This document shows positions 38,771 through 47,391 of a stretch of DNA of 64,000 nt, in pieces. The stretch covers positions 186,001 to 250,000 of the forward strand of contig NZ_VDDA01000004.1 of assembly GCF_006151805.1 (NCBI RefSeq), given 5' to 3'. The position numbers were made by a program, and so were the translations under genes. The notes under the pieces are model-generated. The model had not been told where the DNA came from. It was given only the letters and a program-made list of their open reading frames with translations, and made no database searches. Within the stretch, counting starts at the first letter, position 1. Every line of letters begins with the position of its first letter. The stretch is from Methylobacterium terricola (GTDB taxonomy: Bacteria; Pseudomonadota; Alphaproteobacteria; Rhizobiales; Beijerinckiaceae).

Positions 38771-39763
38771 ATGACGGCGAGGACGGCCCTGGTTCTGGGC
38801 GCGACGGGCGGGATCGGCAACGCGGTGGCGCAACGCCTCCGGCAGGACGGCTGGACGGTGCGGGCCCTGCACCGCGATCCCGGCCGGGTGGCGCGGGACG
38901 GCGACGGGTTCGCCTGGATGCGCGGCGACGCGATGAAGCCCGCCGACGTGACCGCCGCCGCGGCGGGCGCGTCGCTGCTCGTCCACGCGGTCAACCCGCC
39001 CGGCTACCGCGACTGGGACCGGCTGGTGCTGCCGATGCTCGACGCCTCGATCGCGGCGGCCGGGACGGCCGAGGCCCGCCTGCTCCTGCCCGGCAACGTC
39101 TATGTCTACGGCCGCGACGCCGGCCCGAACCCGGGCGACGACGCCCCCCAGACGGCCCGGACGGCGAAGGGCCGCATCCGCATCGCCATGGAGGCGCACC
39201 TGCGGGATTCCGGCGTGCGCAGCCTGATCCTGCGGGCCGGCGACTTCTTCGGGCCGCGCACCACCGCCAATTCCTGGTTCTCCACCGCCCTGGTGCGGCC
39301 GGGCCGGCCGGTGCGGCGGGTGCTCGATCCCGGCACGCCAGGGATCGGCCATCAATGGGCCTACCTGCCCGACGTCGCCGAGGCGATGGTGCGCCTGGCC
39401 GCCCGTGAGGCCGAGCTGCCGCGCTTCGCGACGTTCAGCATGGACGGACACTGGGATCCGGACGGCCGGCAGATGATCGCGGCGATCGTCCGCGCGGTAG
39501 GCGCCCCCGTGCGGGTGCGGCGCTTCCCCTGGGCGTTGCTGCCGCTTGCCGCGCCGTTCTGGCCGCTCGCCCGGGAGATCCGGGAGATGCGCTACCTGTG
39601 GCGGGAGCCGATCCGGATGCGCAACGACCGTCTCGTGCAGGTTCTGGGGGCCGAGCCGCACACCCCCCTCGACCGGGCCGTACGCGAGACGCTGGCCGGG
39701 CTCGGATGCCTGGAGGGCGAGGACGACCGGAGCGTCACGGCGCGCCCGAGAGCGCGTGCGTGA
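38771..39763 (+). CDS. NAD-dependent epimerase/dehydratase-like protein
   Basis: A 330-residue extended SDR. The nucleotide loop is LVLGATGGIGNAVAQRL (about residues 7-23), then LLLPGNVYVYGRDAG, which carries the region of the catalytic Tyr, and a C-terminal substrate-binding part (FPWALLPLAAPFWPLAREI). It probably reduces or rearranges a small carbonyl or sugar compound; the substrate is unknown. The ATG has GGAGAG upstream. It is divergent from a LysR gene that may control it. Confidence 0.78.
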   Translation: MTARTALVLGATGGIGNAVAQRLRQDGWTVRALHRDPGRVARDGDGFAWMRGDAMKPADVTAAAAGASLLVHAVNPPGYRDWDRLVLPMLDASIAAAGTAEARLLLPGNVYVYGRDAGPNPGDDAPQTARTAKGRIRIAMEAHLRDSGVRSLILRAGDFFGPRTTANSWFSTALVRPGRPVRRVLDPGTPGIGHQWAYLPDVAEAMVRLAAREAELPRFATFSMDGHWDPDGRQMIAAIVRAVGAPVRVRRFPWALLPLAAPFWPLAREIREMRYLWREPIRMRNDRLVQVLGAEPHTPLDRAVRETLAGLGCLEGEDDRSVTARPRARA

Positions 39764-39862
39764 CCGTCTTGCCGAGCCGCATTCCCGCGGCGGCGTGCCG
39801 GAGCGGCGCCGGGGAGCCGAGCGTCCAGGACAGGATCCATGCCGCGGGGCCCCCTCCCGGAT

Positions 39863-39920
39863 GCGACACGTCGTCATCGTCACTCATGATCTAGGCGCGT
39901 GCCCGGCCCTGTGGTGACCT
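39863..39920 (+). repeat. Duplicated upstream block, copy 1
   Basis: This block (gcgacacgtcgtcatcgtca through ggccctgtggtgacct) recurs at 42397-42455, each copy about 60 bases before one of the two large paralogous genes. It is probably a shared promoter or operator carried along in the tandem duplication. Confidence 0.65.
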
Positions 39921-39981
39921 GGCTGCGCGAGCTGGCCCGGACGCGATGCGATCGGCCCTCGGATGTTCCAGGGGGCCGAGG

Positions 39982-41820
39982 ATGCGGGCAGGGATGCGGG
40001 CTCTGGTGGGGCTGCCGGCGCTGGCCGGACTCGTCGGCACGGCCGTCGCCCAGAATGCGGCCGCGATGCCGGAGTCGCTCTACGCCAAGGCCGGCGGCTA
40101 CGACGTCATCCGCCCTGCCGGCGGCCCGGCCAACGGCCTCGGCTGCCGCATGCTGCGCAGCACCCTTGAGGCGAGCGACGGCAACGCCGAGAAGGCCGTC
40201 ATCGTCGCTCCGAAGACTGGCGGTGTCGCCTTCTCGGTCGCCTACGAGCGCTGGAGCTGGAAGGCCGGGCAGCCGCCGACGCTCCGCTACCGGATCGGCG
40301 ACCAGAACCCGCTGCAGGAGATCGTGCCGGTCGGGGCGATCGTGGCCGACGGCCTGGCCATCGGCGCCCTCTTCCCGGTTGCCCTCGTGCCCCGGCTGCA
40401 AGCCGCCACGCGGGTGGTGGTCGAGGCGAACGGCAGCGCGGTGACGTTCCATCTCGCCGGCATCCGACCGGCCTATGATGCCGTGCTCCGCTGCAACCGC
40501 AACGAGCCCCCCGCCCCGCCGGGACCCGTCGCGGGGACGGCATCGCCGGCCGCGGCGCCCTCCGCGACGGCCCCTGCGACCATCCAGGCCTTGCCCCCCG
40601 TCGCCCAGGCCTCGCCCCCGGTTCAGGGCTCCCCGCCCGGTCAAGCCGCTCCGCCGGGCCAGGCGCCGCTGCCCACGGAGGCGCGGCTCGCCGCGTACAT
40701 GCTGGGTCGCGGCCTCAAGAGCGTCTTCGAGCGCTGCGACCTCCCCACGACGAGCCGGGAGCGCGCAACGCTGGACGCCAAGCTCGCGGCCCTGCGGCCG
40801 GAGATGACCCGGGCCGAGACAGCGATCCAGCTCGCGATCGACAAGCAGGCGGGAGTGCCGTGCGGCGGCGACGACCCGTCGCTCCGCCAGGCGCTCGAGA
40901 TGTATGTCCGGACGACGCCCGAGGAATTCGCCGCCGAGTGGGACGGCAAGCGCAGCGGCGTCGGGGCCCGCGTCGCGCGTCAGATCCTCGCGGCGCTCAA
41001 GCCGGCGGGCCCGCCGCGGGCGCGGGTCGCGACCTTCCTGTACGGGCTCGTGCTCCAGGACCTGATCGCGCATTGCGACATCGCCACCACCGCCAGGCAG
41101 CGGGCCGGGCTGAAGGCGAAGCTGGACGGCTTCCGCGCCGAGATGCCGGCCCAGGAAGCGGAACTGCAAAAGCAGAAGGGCGCCTTCACGACCTGCCCGC
41201 CGGCCGGCGAGGTGTCCGATTTCCAGACCGTGATGCCGCTGTTCCTGGAGCGCAGCCCCGAGGAGTTCTCCGCCGAGATGGACCGCCGTCAGGCGGGCCG
41301 GACGGCGGCCCTGCCGGCGCCGCCGAACGCCGAGCCGGGCTGCCGCCTCGGCTCGTTCCCGCAGGACGAGGCGCAGGCGGAGAAGGCGTTCACGGAGCGG
41401 TTCCGCCGCGATCTTCCGGCCTTCGTGATCGAGAAGGCGGCCTCCAACGAGCATGAGGCGACCTTCGTGTTCGCGCCGCTGACCGAGAAGGATGCGGGCC
41501 CGCGCGGCTTCGTCGTCCTCGACCGGGTCGCGGGCCGGTTCGGCCGCGTGCTGATCGCCGCCCCGGTCGCGCGCAGCGACTGGCGCCAGGCGATGACGCT
41601 CGTCGCGAGCCACGTCATCAATGTCTACGACGCGACCCAGGCCGTCGGGGCGGTCGGCAGGACAGTCGCCCCCCATGTCAAGGAGCGCGTTCACAGCGTC
41701 CCCGACAGGATCCCGTTCGGCTCCGTCTACCTGCAAGTCACGCAGCTGAAGGACGGCAATCAGGCGCTCGTCGTCGACCGCTGGAACGGCGCGGATTGCA
41801 CGCGGGACACCATGAAGTGA
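39982..41820 (+). CDS. Large secreted protein of unknown family, paralogue 1
   Basis: A 612-residue protein. The signal peptide (MRALVGLPALAGLVGTAVAQ) is followed by an N-terminal beta-rich domain (about residues 30-172, ending YDAVLRCNRNEP), a Pro/Ala linker (173-230) and two copies of a helical repeat. Repeat A (about 237-324) contains ERCDLPTTSRERATLDAKL and TTPEEFAAEWDGKR; repeat B (about 350-436) contains AHCDIATTARQRAGLKAKL and RSPEEFSAEMDRRQ. Each has two Cys (252/294 and 365/405), likely paired. A C-terminal domain with its own Cys pair follows. No known family was recognised. The neighbouring paralogue at 42515 shares the whole layout. Location is likely periplasmic. Confidence 0.75.
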   Translation: MRAGMRALVGLPALAGLVGTAVAQNAAAMPESLYAKAGGYDVIRPAGGPANGLGCRMLRSTLEASDGNAEKAVIVAPKTGGVAFSVAYERWSWKAGQPPTLRYRIGDQNPLQEIVPVGAIVADGLAIGALFPVALVPRLQAATRVVVEANGSAVTFHLAGIRPAYDAVLRCNRNEPPAPPGPVAGTASPAAAPSATAPATIQALPPVAQASPPVQGSPPGQAAPPGQAPLPTEARLAAYMLGRGLKSVFERCDLPTTSRERATLDAKLAALRPEMTRAETAIQLAIDKQAGVPCGGDDPSLRQALEMYVRTTPEEFAAEWDGKRSGVGARVARQILAALKPAGPPRARVATFLYGLVLQDLIAHCDIATTARQRAGLKAKLDGFRAEMPAQEAELQKQKGAFTTCPPAGEVSDFQTVMPLFLERSPEEFSAEMDRRQAGRTAALPAPPNAEPGCRLGSFPQDEAQAEKAFTERFRRDLPAFVIEKAASNEHEATFVFAPLTEKDAGPRGFVVLDRVAGRFGRVLIAAPVARSDWRQAMTLVASHVINVYDATQAVGAVGRTVAPHVKERVHSVPDRIPFGSVYLQVTQLKDGNQALVVDRWNGADCTRDTMK

Positions 41821-41851
41821 GATCGCGGCGGGCGGCCCGGGAGGATGGACG

Positions 41852-42160
41852 ATGATGCGGTTCGCGTGGATCCCCGGTGGACTGAGCGTCGCGGCGGCTT
41901 TGTGCTCTGCGGCGCTCGCCCAGGCGGGCGGGGGCTCCGGTGGCCCTGTTCCCGACGGATCATACCACTGCCGGATGTGGATGGGATCGAGCTACGTCGA
42001 TCTCGGGACGGTGCGCAGCGTCGGCGGGGCGCTGAGCCCCAACCCGGTCGCCAAGGCCGGCGGCACGATCACCGGGGCGAGCGCGACGAAGGACGGCCTC
42101 CGGATCGACTACACGACCGCCCGCGGCTACCGCGAGAACCTGGACTGCACGCGGGTGTAG
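41852..42160 (+). CDS. Small secreted protein of unknown function
   Basis: A 102-residue protein with a signal peptide (to about residue 25, ALAQAGG) and a short mature domain containing two Cys (YHCRMWMGSSY and ENLDCTRV), probably disulfide-bonded. It lies 31 bases after the first large paralogue and GGAGG precedes the ATG, so it is probably cotranscribed. No counterpart follows the second paralogue. Confidence 0.65.
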   Translation: MMRFAWIPGGLSVAAALCSAALAQAGGGSGGPVPDGSYHCRMWMGSSYVDLGTVRSVGGALSPNPVAKAGGTITGASATKDGLRIDYTTARGYRENLDCTRV

Positions 42161-42304
42161 CGTTCCCGCCCCCTCGCCCGCCGCGCCGGGGAACCTGCGA
42201 TAGGGCGTGCCCGCCGTGGCCGCATCCGCCACAGGCTCAGGCCGCGTCACGGCACGGCCGGATGATCCCCTCGCGCCTTAGCGCCGGCGCCCGCTCGGTC
42301 TTGC

Positions 42305-42346
42305 CGTGCGCCTTCGAGCGGATGCGGTCGAAGGCGCGGCGGTATG
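42305..42346. repeat. GCGCCTTCGA palindromic repeat, copy B
   Basis: A 10-bp stem (gcgccttcga at 42308-42317, complement at 42328-42337) with right flank ggcggtatg. It matches the element at 35555-35600 in reverse orientation. It may end the transcript of the first paralogue and the small secreted gene. Confidence 0.65.
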
Positions 42347-42396
42347 AGGCATCGGGACCGGCCTTGGATGCCGTGCCGGCTCGTGACCCTGGCGTT

Positions 42397-42455
42397 GCGA
42401 CATGCCGTCATCGTCACCAGTGACGATAGGCGGCCTCCCGGCCCTGTGGTGACCT
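42397..42455 (+). repeat. Duplicated upstream block, copy 2
   Basis: Second copy of the block at 39863-39920 (gcgacatgccgtcatcgtca through ggccctgtggtgacct), 60 bases before the start of the second paralogue. Confidence 0.65.
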
Positions 42456-42514
42456 GCGGACAGAGGGCGTGCGCGGGCCGACCGGTCCGGCCCTCGACCG
42501 TTCGGGGGCCGGGA

Positions 42515-44419
42515 ATGCGGGCAGGGAAGCGGGTTCGCGTGTGGCTGCCGGCTTTGGCCGGCCTCGTCGGCGCGGCCTTGCCCGCCGCGGCCGAGGACAC
42601 GCTCTACGCGAAAGCCGGCGGCTTCGACATCCAGCGCCCCGACGGCGGACCGGTCGGCGGCCTCGGTTGCAACGCGCTGCGCACCAGCCTCGAGGCGAGC
42701 GACGGCAACGCCGAGAAGGCGGTCATCGTCACGCCGAAGAGCCGCGGCCTCGCCCTGACGGTCGCCTACGAGCGCTGGGACTGGAAGGCCGGCAAGCCGC
42801 CCAAGCCGCGCTATCGGCTCGAGGGCCAGGGGGCGGCGCAGGAGATCGTGCCCCTGCCCGGCGAGCTCGTGGCCGACAGCTACGCCCTCGGCACGCTGTT
42901 CCCGTTCTCGGTGCTGTCCCGGTTCCAGGCTGCCACGCGGGTGGTGATCGAGGCCGGGGGCACCCGGGTGCCGTTCGACCTCACCGGGTTGCGACAGGCC
43001 TACGACGTCGTGCTCCGCTGCAACCGCGACGAGCCGGTTCCGGCTGTCCCGCAGCCGGGCCCCGCCGCGGGTACCCCGTCCGCAGCGGGGGCTTCGACCC
43101 CGGCCATCGGCGCCTCGCCCTCCACCGGGACGTCGCCACCCGTGGCGGGCCCGACGCTGTCCGCCGAGGTCGCGCCACGTCCTGCCGGGCCGGCGCCCTC
43201 ACCTGCCGGCGAACCCTTGCCGACGGAGGCGCGGCTGGGCGCCTACCTCGTCGGCCGGGGGTTGCAGGATCAGGTCGAGCGCTGCGACCTCGCCACCACG
43301 GCCCGGCAGCGTCGGACGCTCGATGCCAAGGTCGAGGCACTGCGGCCGGAGATGCGCAAGGCCGACGACGCGATCCGAACCACGCTCAAGGAGGAGGCGG
43401 GCAGACCGTGCCCTGAGGCCGGCGATCCCATCGTGCGCGAGGCTCTGGACCTTTACCTGCGCGCCACGCCCGAGGCGTTCGCGGCCGAGTGGGACCGCAA
43501 GACCGACGGTGTCATGGTCTTTAAGGCGCGCGAGATTCTCAAGACCCTGCAGCCGGCGGCCCCGCCGCGGGCGCGGCAGGCCGCCTTCCTGTACGGGCTG
43601 ATGCTGCAGGACCTGATCGCGCATTGCGACATCGCCACCACCGCCAGGCAGCGGGCCGGCCTGACGGCGAAGCTGGACGCCTTCCGCATGGAGATGGCGG
43701 CGCAGGAACCGGACTTGCAGAAGGAGAAGGGTGCCTTCACGACCTGTCCGGCGGGCGACACGCTGGCCGAGTTCCAGGCTGCGATGCCGCTGTTCCTGGA
43801 GCGCAGCCCGGAGGACTTCGCCGCCGAGATGGACCGGCGCTCGGCGGCACGGACGGCCGCGCAGGCCCGGGAGCCTCAGGGACCGGAAGCGCAGGCGCCG
43901 GACGGCAGGGCCGCCCTGGCGCCGAAGGCCGAAGCGGGATGTCGCAAAGCCCCCTTCCCGCAGAATGCAGCGCTGCTGCGGCAGAGCCTCGTGGAGCGGT
44001 TCCGTCGCGAGCTGCCGGATTTCGAGATCGAGGATTTGACGGCGAATAAGGACGCCGCCAGCTTTGCTTTCATGCTGCGGACCGACGAGAGCGGGGATCG
44101 GAGCGGGTTCTTCACGCTCCACTTCGACGCGGGCCGCGCAGACTACCTGGCGGTCAGCGGCCCGGTCGGGCATGGCGGTTGGCGCCGCGCGGTGATTCTC
44201 GTCGTCGCTCATGCCATCGCGGTCTTCGACCCGACCCAGGATCGCGCGGAGATCGACCGGAAGCTGTCCGTGCACGTCACGGAGCGCCCGCGCTCGGTGG
44301 ACAAGATGATCGCCTTCGGCCCGGTCTTCCTGAGCTTTCTCGGCCTGCGGGACGGGGATCAATCCATCACCGTCCAGCGGTGGGACGGCGCTGAATGCTG
44401 GCCGGGCAGCGTGAGGTGA
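42515..44419 (+). CDS. Large secreted protein of unknown family, paralogue 2
   Basis: A 634-residue protein with the same order as paralogue 1: signal peptide (VWLPALAGLVGAALPAAAED), N-terminal domain starting LYAKAGGFDIQRPDGGP, Pro-rich linker, repeat A (ERCDLATTARQRRTLDAKV), repeat B (AHCDIATTARQRAGLTAKL) and C-terminal Cys-bearing domain. The DNA encoding repeat B is almost identical in the two genes over more than 50 bases, pointing to recent duplication or gene conversion, while linkers and C-termini have diverged. It is followed after about 100 bases by a histidine kinase gene. Confidence 0.75.
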   Translation: MRAGKRVRVWLPALAGLVGAALPAAAEDTLYAKAGGFDIQRPDGGPVGGLGCNALRTSLEASDGNAEKAVIVTPKSRGLALTVAYERWDWKAGKPPKPRYRLEGQGAAQEIVPLPGELVADSYALGTLFPFSVLSRFQAATRVVIEAGGTRVPFDLTGLRQAYDVVLRCNRDEPVPAVPQPGPAAGTPSAAGASTPAIGASPSTGTSPPVAGPTLSAEVAPRPAGPAPSPAGEPLPTEARLGAYLVGRGLQDQVERCDLATTARQRRTLDAKVEALRPEMRKADDAIRTTLKEEAGRPCPEAGDPIVREALDLYLRATPEAFAAEWDRKTDGVMVFKAREILKTLQPAAPPRARQAAFLYGLMLQDLIAHCDIATTARQRAGLTAKLDAFRMEMAAQEPDLQKEKGAFTTCPAGDTLAEFQAAMPLFLERSPEDFAAEMDRRSAARTAAQAREPQGPEAQAPDGRAALAPKAEAGCRKAPFPQNAALLRQSLVERFRRELPDFEIEDLTANKDAASFAFMLRTDESGDRSGFFTLHFDAGRADYLAVSGPVGHGGWRRAVILVVAHAIAVFDPTQDRAEIDRKLSVHVTERPRSVDKMIAFGPVFLSFLGLRDGDQSITVQRWDGAECWPGSVR

Positions 44420-44522
44420 AGGACCCCGGCGGCACGATCCCGGGGCGATCCCCCGAGCGTCCACCTCGCCCTCCCCGCCGATCCCGTGCAGGATGCCGAC
44501 GGGACGGGAGGACGAATGCGGG

Positions 44523-46094
44523 ATGGGATCGCTCCGGGTACGGTTCGGGCTGCTGGTCGGGAGCGCGGCCGCCCTCGTGGTGCTGGCGGCGATCGGCCTC
44601 TACGCGACGTTGCACACCGCCGAGCGCACGCTCGACGCGACGCTCGACGCGCAGGTGCGCCTGGAGCTGATCGCCGAGCTGTCCGGGCGGCTGACCGAGT
44701 TCGGCCTCGCGGCGATCGAGGCGGTCGGCGACAATCCGGGCCGGCCCGAGCGGCTCGCCAATGCCCGCAACGAGGTCGACCGGGCGCTCAACGCCGTCGA
44801 TGACGGCCTCAGCCGCGCCGTCGCCGGGGCCGGCGGCGTCCTCGACCGCACGCAGTACACCGCCCGCGCCCGGCCGCTGGCCCGCCTGCGGGCGGCCCGC
44901 GCCATGCTCGACCGGCAGGTGGCGCAGATCCAGCGCGAGCCCAACCCCGCCCGCCGCGCCGACGCGATCCGCGGGGCGCTCAACGCCTTCGGGGCGGTGA
45001 CCGGCCAGCCCCTGACCTTCCTGGTCGAGGCCGAGCGCCGCTCGGTCGAGGCGTCCTCGGCCGAGGTCCGCACCCTGGCCAGCCGGATGCGCGGCGTCGC
45101 GGTGGCGGCGGCCGTGCTGATCGTGCTGCTCCTCGTCCTGCTGCACCAGGGCCTGACCCGGCCGATCCTGCGGCGGATCGAGGCGATCCGGGCCGGCGCG
45201 GCCGCCATCGGCCGCGGCGAGCTCGACACCCGCCTGCCGGTGGCGAGCCGCGACGAGCTCGGCCTGCTGGTCGCCAGCTTCAACCGGATGGCGGCGCGGC
45301 TGAAGCGGCGCGAGGCCCGGGTCGCCGCCGACCGGGCGGCGCTGGAGGAGATCGTCGCCCGCGCCACCGCCGACCTGCGCGGCGCCAATGCCCGGCTCGA
45401 GGAGATCGACCGGTCGCGCCGGCGGTTCTTCGCCGATGTCAGCCACGAATTGCGCACGCCGCTGACCGTGATCCTCGGCGAATGCGATCTCGCCGCCCGC
45501 TCCCCCGACACGCCCGACGCGTTCCGCCCGGTGATCGCCACCATCCGCAAGCGGGCCCTGCGGCTGCACCGCCGGGTCGGCGACATGCTGCGGGTGGCGC
45601 GCTCGGAATCCGGCCAGATCGCCCTGGAGCTGCGTCCGGTCGGGCTCGCCGGCATCCTGGCCGAGGCGGTGGAGAGCTGCGCGCCGGAGGCGGGGCGCCG
45701 CCGCATCGCCCTGGAGCTGGAGCCGAGCGCCGCCGACGTCGAGGTGATGGCCGATGCCGAGTGGCTGCGCCAGATCGTCGAGGGGCTGATCGACAATGCC
45801 CTTCGCCACGGTGCCGGCGCGACCCGGATCGGCGTCGGCTTCGCGCCGAGGGGCAGCGGCGCCGCCGTCACGGTGACCGATGACGGCCCGGGCTTCCCGC
45901 CGGAGGCCGAGGGCCTGTTCGAGCGGTTCCGGCGCGGTGACGGGCCGGCGGCCTCCGGCTTCGGCATCGGCCTCGCTCTGGCGCGCTGGGTCGTTGAGCG
46001 CCATGATGGGGCGATCCGCCTGGAATCGGGCGCGCCGGGCGCCCGGGTGACCCTGGAACTGCCCGGCGAGGACATGAGGGAGGATGCCGCATGA
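44523..46094 (+). CDS. Sensor histidine kinase
   Basis: A 523-residue membrane kinase. Two transmembrane helices (about residues 8-30 and 191-208) flank a helical periplasmic sensor domain. HAMP (about 210-262), a coiled coil, the H-box FFADVSHELRTPLTVILGE with His308, the N-box LIDNALRHGA and G-boxes DDGPGF and GFGIGLALAR follow. The start at 44523 was chosen because MGSLRVRFGLLVG opens the first helix; an in-frame ATG at 44493 lacks a good signal. The response regulator follows 22 bases later. Lying just upstream of pqqA, the pair recalls the MxbD/MxbM regulators of methanol oxidation, but identity is not proven. Confidence 0.9.
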   Translation: MGSLRVRFGLLVGSAAALVVLAAIGLYATLHTAERTLDATLDAQVRLELIAELSGRLTEFGLAAIEAVGDNPGRPERLANARNEVDRALNAVDDGLSRAVAGAGGVLDRTQYTARARPLARLRAARAMLDRQVAQIQREPNPARRADAIRGALNAFGAVTGQPLTFLVEAERRSVEASSAEVRTLASRMRGVAVAAAVLIVLLLVLLHQGLTRPILRRIEAIRAGAAAIGRGELDTRLPVASRDELGLLVASFNRMAARLKRREARVAADRAALEEIVARATADLRGANARLEEIDRSRRRFFADVSHELRTPLTVILGECDLAARSPDTPDAFRPVIATIRKRALRLHRRVGDMLRVARSESGQIALELRPVGLAGILAEAVESCAPEAGRRRIALELEPSAADVEVMADAEWLRQIVEGLIDNALRHGAGATRIGVGFAPRGSGAAVTVTDDGPGFPPEAEGLFERFRRGDGPAASGFGIGLALARWVVERHDGAIRLESGAPGARVTLELPGEDMREDAA

Positions 46095-46116
46095 GCGACC
46101 GACCGGAAGGGCGCAC

Positions 46117-46821
46117 ATGACCAACGTGCTCATCGTCGAGGATGACGGCGACATCCGTGCCATGCTGGCCCGCGGCCTCTCGGCCGAGGGATTCGACATC
46201 GACCTCGCGGGCGGCGTCGACGAGGCGCTCGCCGCCGCCCGCGAGCGGGTGCCGGAGGCGGTGCTGCTCGACAACATGCTGCCGGACGGCTCGGGCCACG
46301 ACGTCTGCCGCAGCTTGCGCGAGGGCGGCTATCCGGGGGCGATCCTCTTCTTAAGCGCCAAGGACGAGGTCGGCGACCGGGTCGACGGCCTGGCGGTCGG
46401 TGCCGACGACTACATCGTCAAGCCGTTCGTGTTCGACGAGCTGCTCGCCCGCCTGCGCGTCCACCTGCAGCGGCGGCGCGCCGCCGGCGAGGCCCGCACC
46501 CTGGTCACCGCCGGGCGCCTCTCCCTCGACCTCGCGACCCGCCAGGTCCGCTTCGGCGACGTCACATGCCGGCTGACCCAGCGCGAGGCCGAGTTGCTGG
46601 CGATCCTGATGGAGCAGGCGAGCCGGCCGGTCTCCCGCGGCGACATCTTCGACCGGCTCTGGGCGAGCCAGGGCGGCCTCTCGCTCAACGTCGTCGACGT
46701 CTATGTCGGCTACCTGCGCACCAAGCTCGCCGACATCGTCCGGGCCGGCGGGCCCAGCCTCGTCACGGTGCGCGGCCGCGGCTTCATGCTCGACCTGCAC
46801 GAGGCCGGCTTCCGCCAGTGA
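46117..46821 (+). CDS. OmpR-family response regulator
   Basis: A 234-residue regulator. The receiver domain has the acidic pair in LIVEDDGD, the phosphoacceptor Asp52 in VLLDNMLPDG, and SAKDEVGDRVDGL with the conserved Lys in YIVKPF. A winged-helix DNA-binding domain (CRLTQREAELLAILME to VRGRGFML) completes it. It is cognate to the kinase upstream. Because the next genes are pqqA and the pqq operon, control of PQQ synthesis or methanol oxidation is a reasonable inference. Confidence 0.93.
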   Translation: MTNVLIVEDDGDIRAMLARGLSAEGFDIDLAGGVDEALAAARERVPEAVLLDNMLPDGSGHDVCRSLREGGYPGAILFLSAKDEVGDRVDGLAVGADDYIVKPFVFDELLARLRVHLQRRRAAGEARTLVTAGRLSLDLATRQVRFGDVTCRLTQREAELLAILMEQASRPVSRGDIFDRLWASQGGLSLNVVDVYVGYLRTKLADIVRAGGPSLVTVRGRGFMLDLHEAGFRQ

Positions 46822-46970
46822 GGCCCGCCGCGATTCTGGTGGCGATTTCCTCGATGGCAAAATTATTTTGGGCGCGATCGATACCGGCTAACCCCGTGCG
46901 GAACCTGCACAATAAGACCGGTCTGAGAATGTGCGCCCCCGCCCCTCCCGAACAATCGGCAAAATAGCGC

Positions 46971-46999
46971 TTGCACTCCGGGGCGTGATTGCCGATATA
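46971..46999 (+). promoter_or_regulatory. Candidate sigma-70 promoter of pqqA
   Basis: TTGCAC (46971-46976), a 17-base spacer and GATATA (46994-46999) in an unusually A+T-rich patch. This would give a leader of about 70 bases containing a hairpin (gaacctc at 47039-47045 with its complement at 47049-47055) just before the AGGAGA ribosome-binding site of pqqA. Confidence 0.5.
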
Positions 47000-47076
47000 T
47001 CCCGTGTGACAGAAAACACTGTCATTCCAAAGTCTTAAGAACCTCTTAGAGGTTCCGGCAGCCCAGGAGAAGCGCC

Positions 47077-47166
47077 ATGAAGTGGTCGATGCCCGTCGTC
47101 GCCGAGGTCTGTGTCGGCATGGAAGTCACCAGCTACGAGTCGGCCGAGATCGATCCCTTCAACTAA
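47077..47166 (+). CDS. pqqA: PQQ precursor peptide PqqA, copy 1
   Basis: A 29-residue peptide, MKWSMPVVAEVCVGMEVTSY followed by ESAEIDPFN. The conserved Glu and Tyr in the E-V-T-S-Y segment are cross-linked by PqqE and become PQQ. AGGAGA lies at ideal distance before the ATG. A second, nearly identical copy begins at 47284. The two differ by one conservative change (Val versus Ile at position 11). Confidence 0.97.
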   Translation: MKWSMPVVAEVCVGMEVTSYESAEIDPFN

Positions 47167-47181
47167 GGGCTCGTACGGTTT

Positions 47182-47212
47182 GCGCCTCCGGCGGTTCGCC
47201 GCCGGATGGCGC
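47182..47212 (+). terminator. UUCG-capped hairpin between the two pqqA genes
   Basis: Outer stem gcgcc/ggcgc and inner stem ccggcgg/ccgccgg closed by a ttcg tetraloop, an extra-stable RNA hairpin. It may terminate or attenuate transcripts so that pqqA1 mRNA exceeds the rest, or protect its 3' end. Confidence 0.65.
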
Positions 47213-47283
47213 TCGATCGAGACACCACCAGAAGCCCGGCCCTCGCGAGCCGGACCATCCGCCGAAGTCGAAGGAGGAACATC

Positions 47284-47373
47284 ATGAAGTGGTCGATGCC
47301 CGTCGTCGCCGAGATCTGCGTCGGCATGGAAGTCACCAGCTACGAGTCCGCCGAGATCGATCCGTTCAACTGA
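47284..47373 (+). CDS. pqqA: PQQ precursor peptide PqqA, copy 2
   Basis: A 29-residue peptide, MKWSMPVVAEICVGMEVTSY followed by ESAEIDPFN, with the Glu and Tyr precursors of PQQ intact. AAGGAGG precedes the ATG. pqqB starts 18 bases after the stop, so this copy is physically the first gene of the pqqABCDE operon, while copy 1 sits behind its own hairpin. Confidence 0.97.
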   Translation: MKWSMPVVAEICVGMEVTSYESAEIDPFN

Positions 47374-47391
47374 GCGGATCGAGCCCGGACC

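Larger units (their letters stand above)
42161..42514. other. Intergenic region before paralogue 2
   Basis: 354 bases without a gene. It contains copy B of the GCGCCTTCGA palindrome and the second copy of the duplicated upstream block; both are listed separately. Confidence 0.6.
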
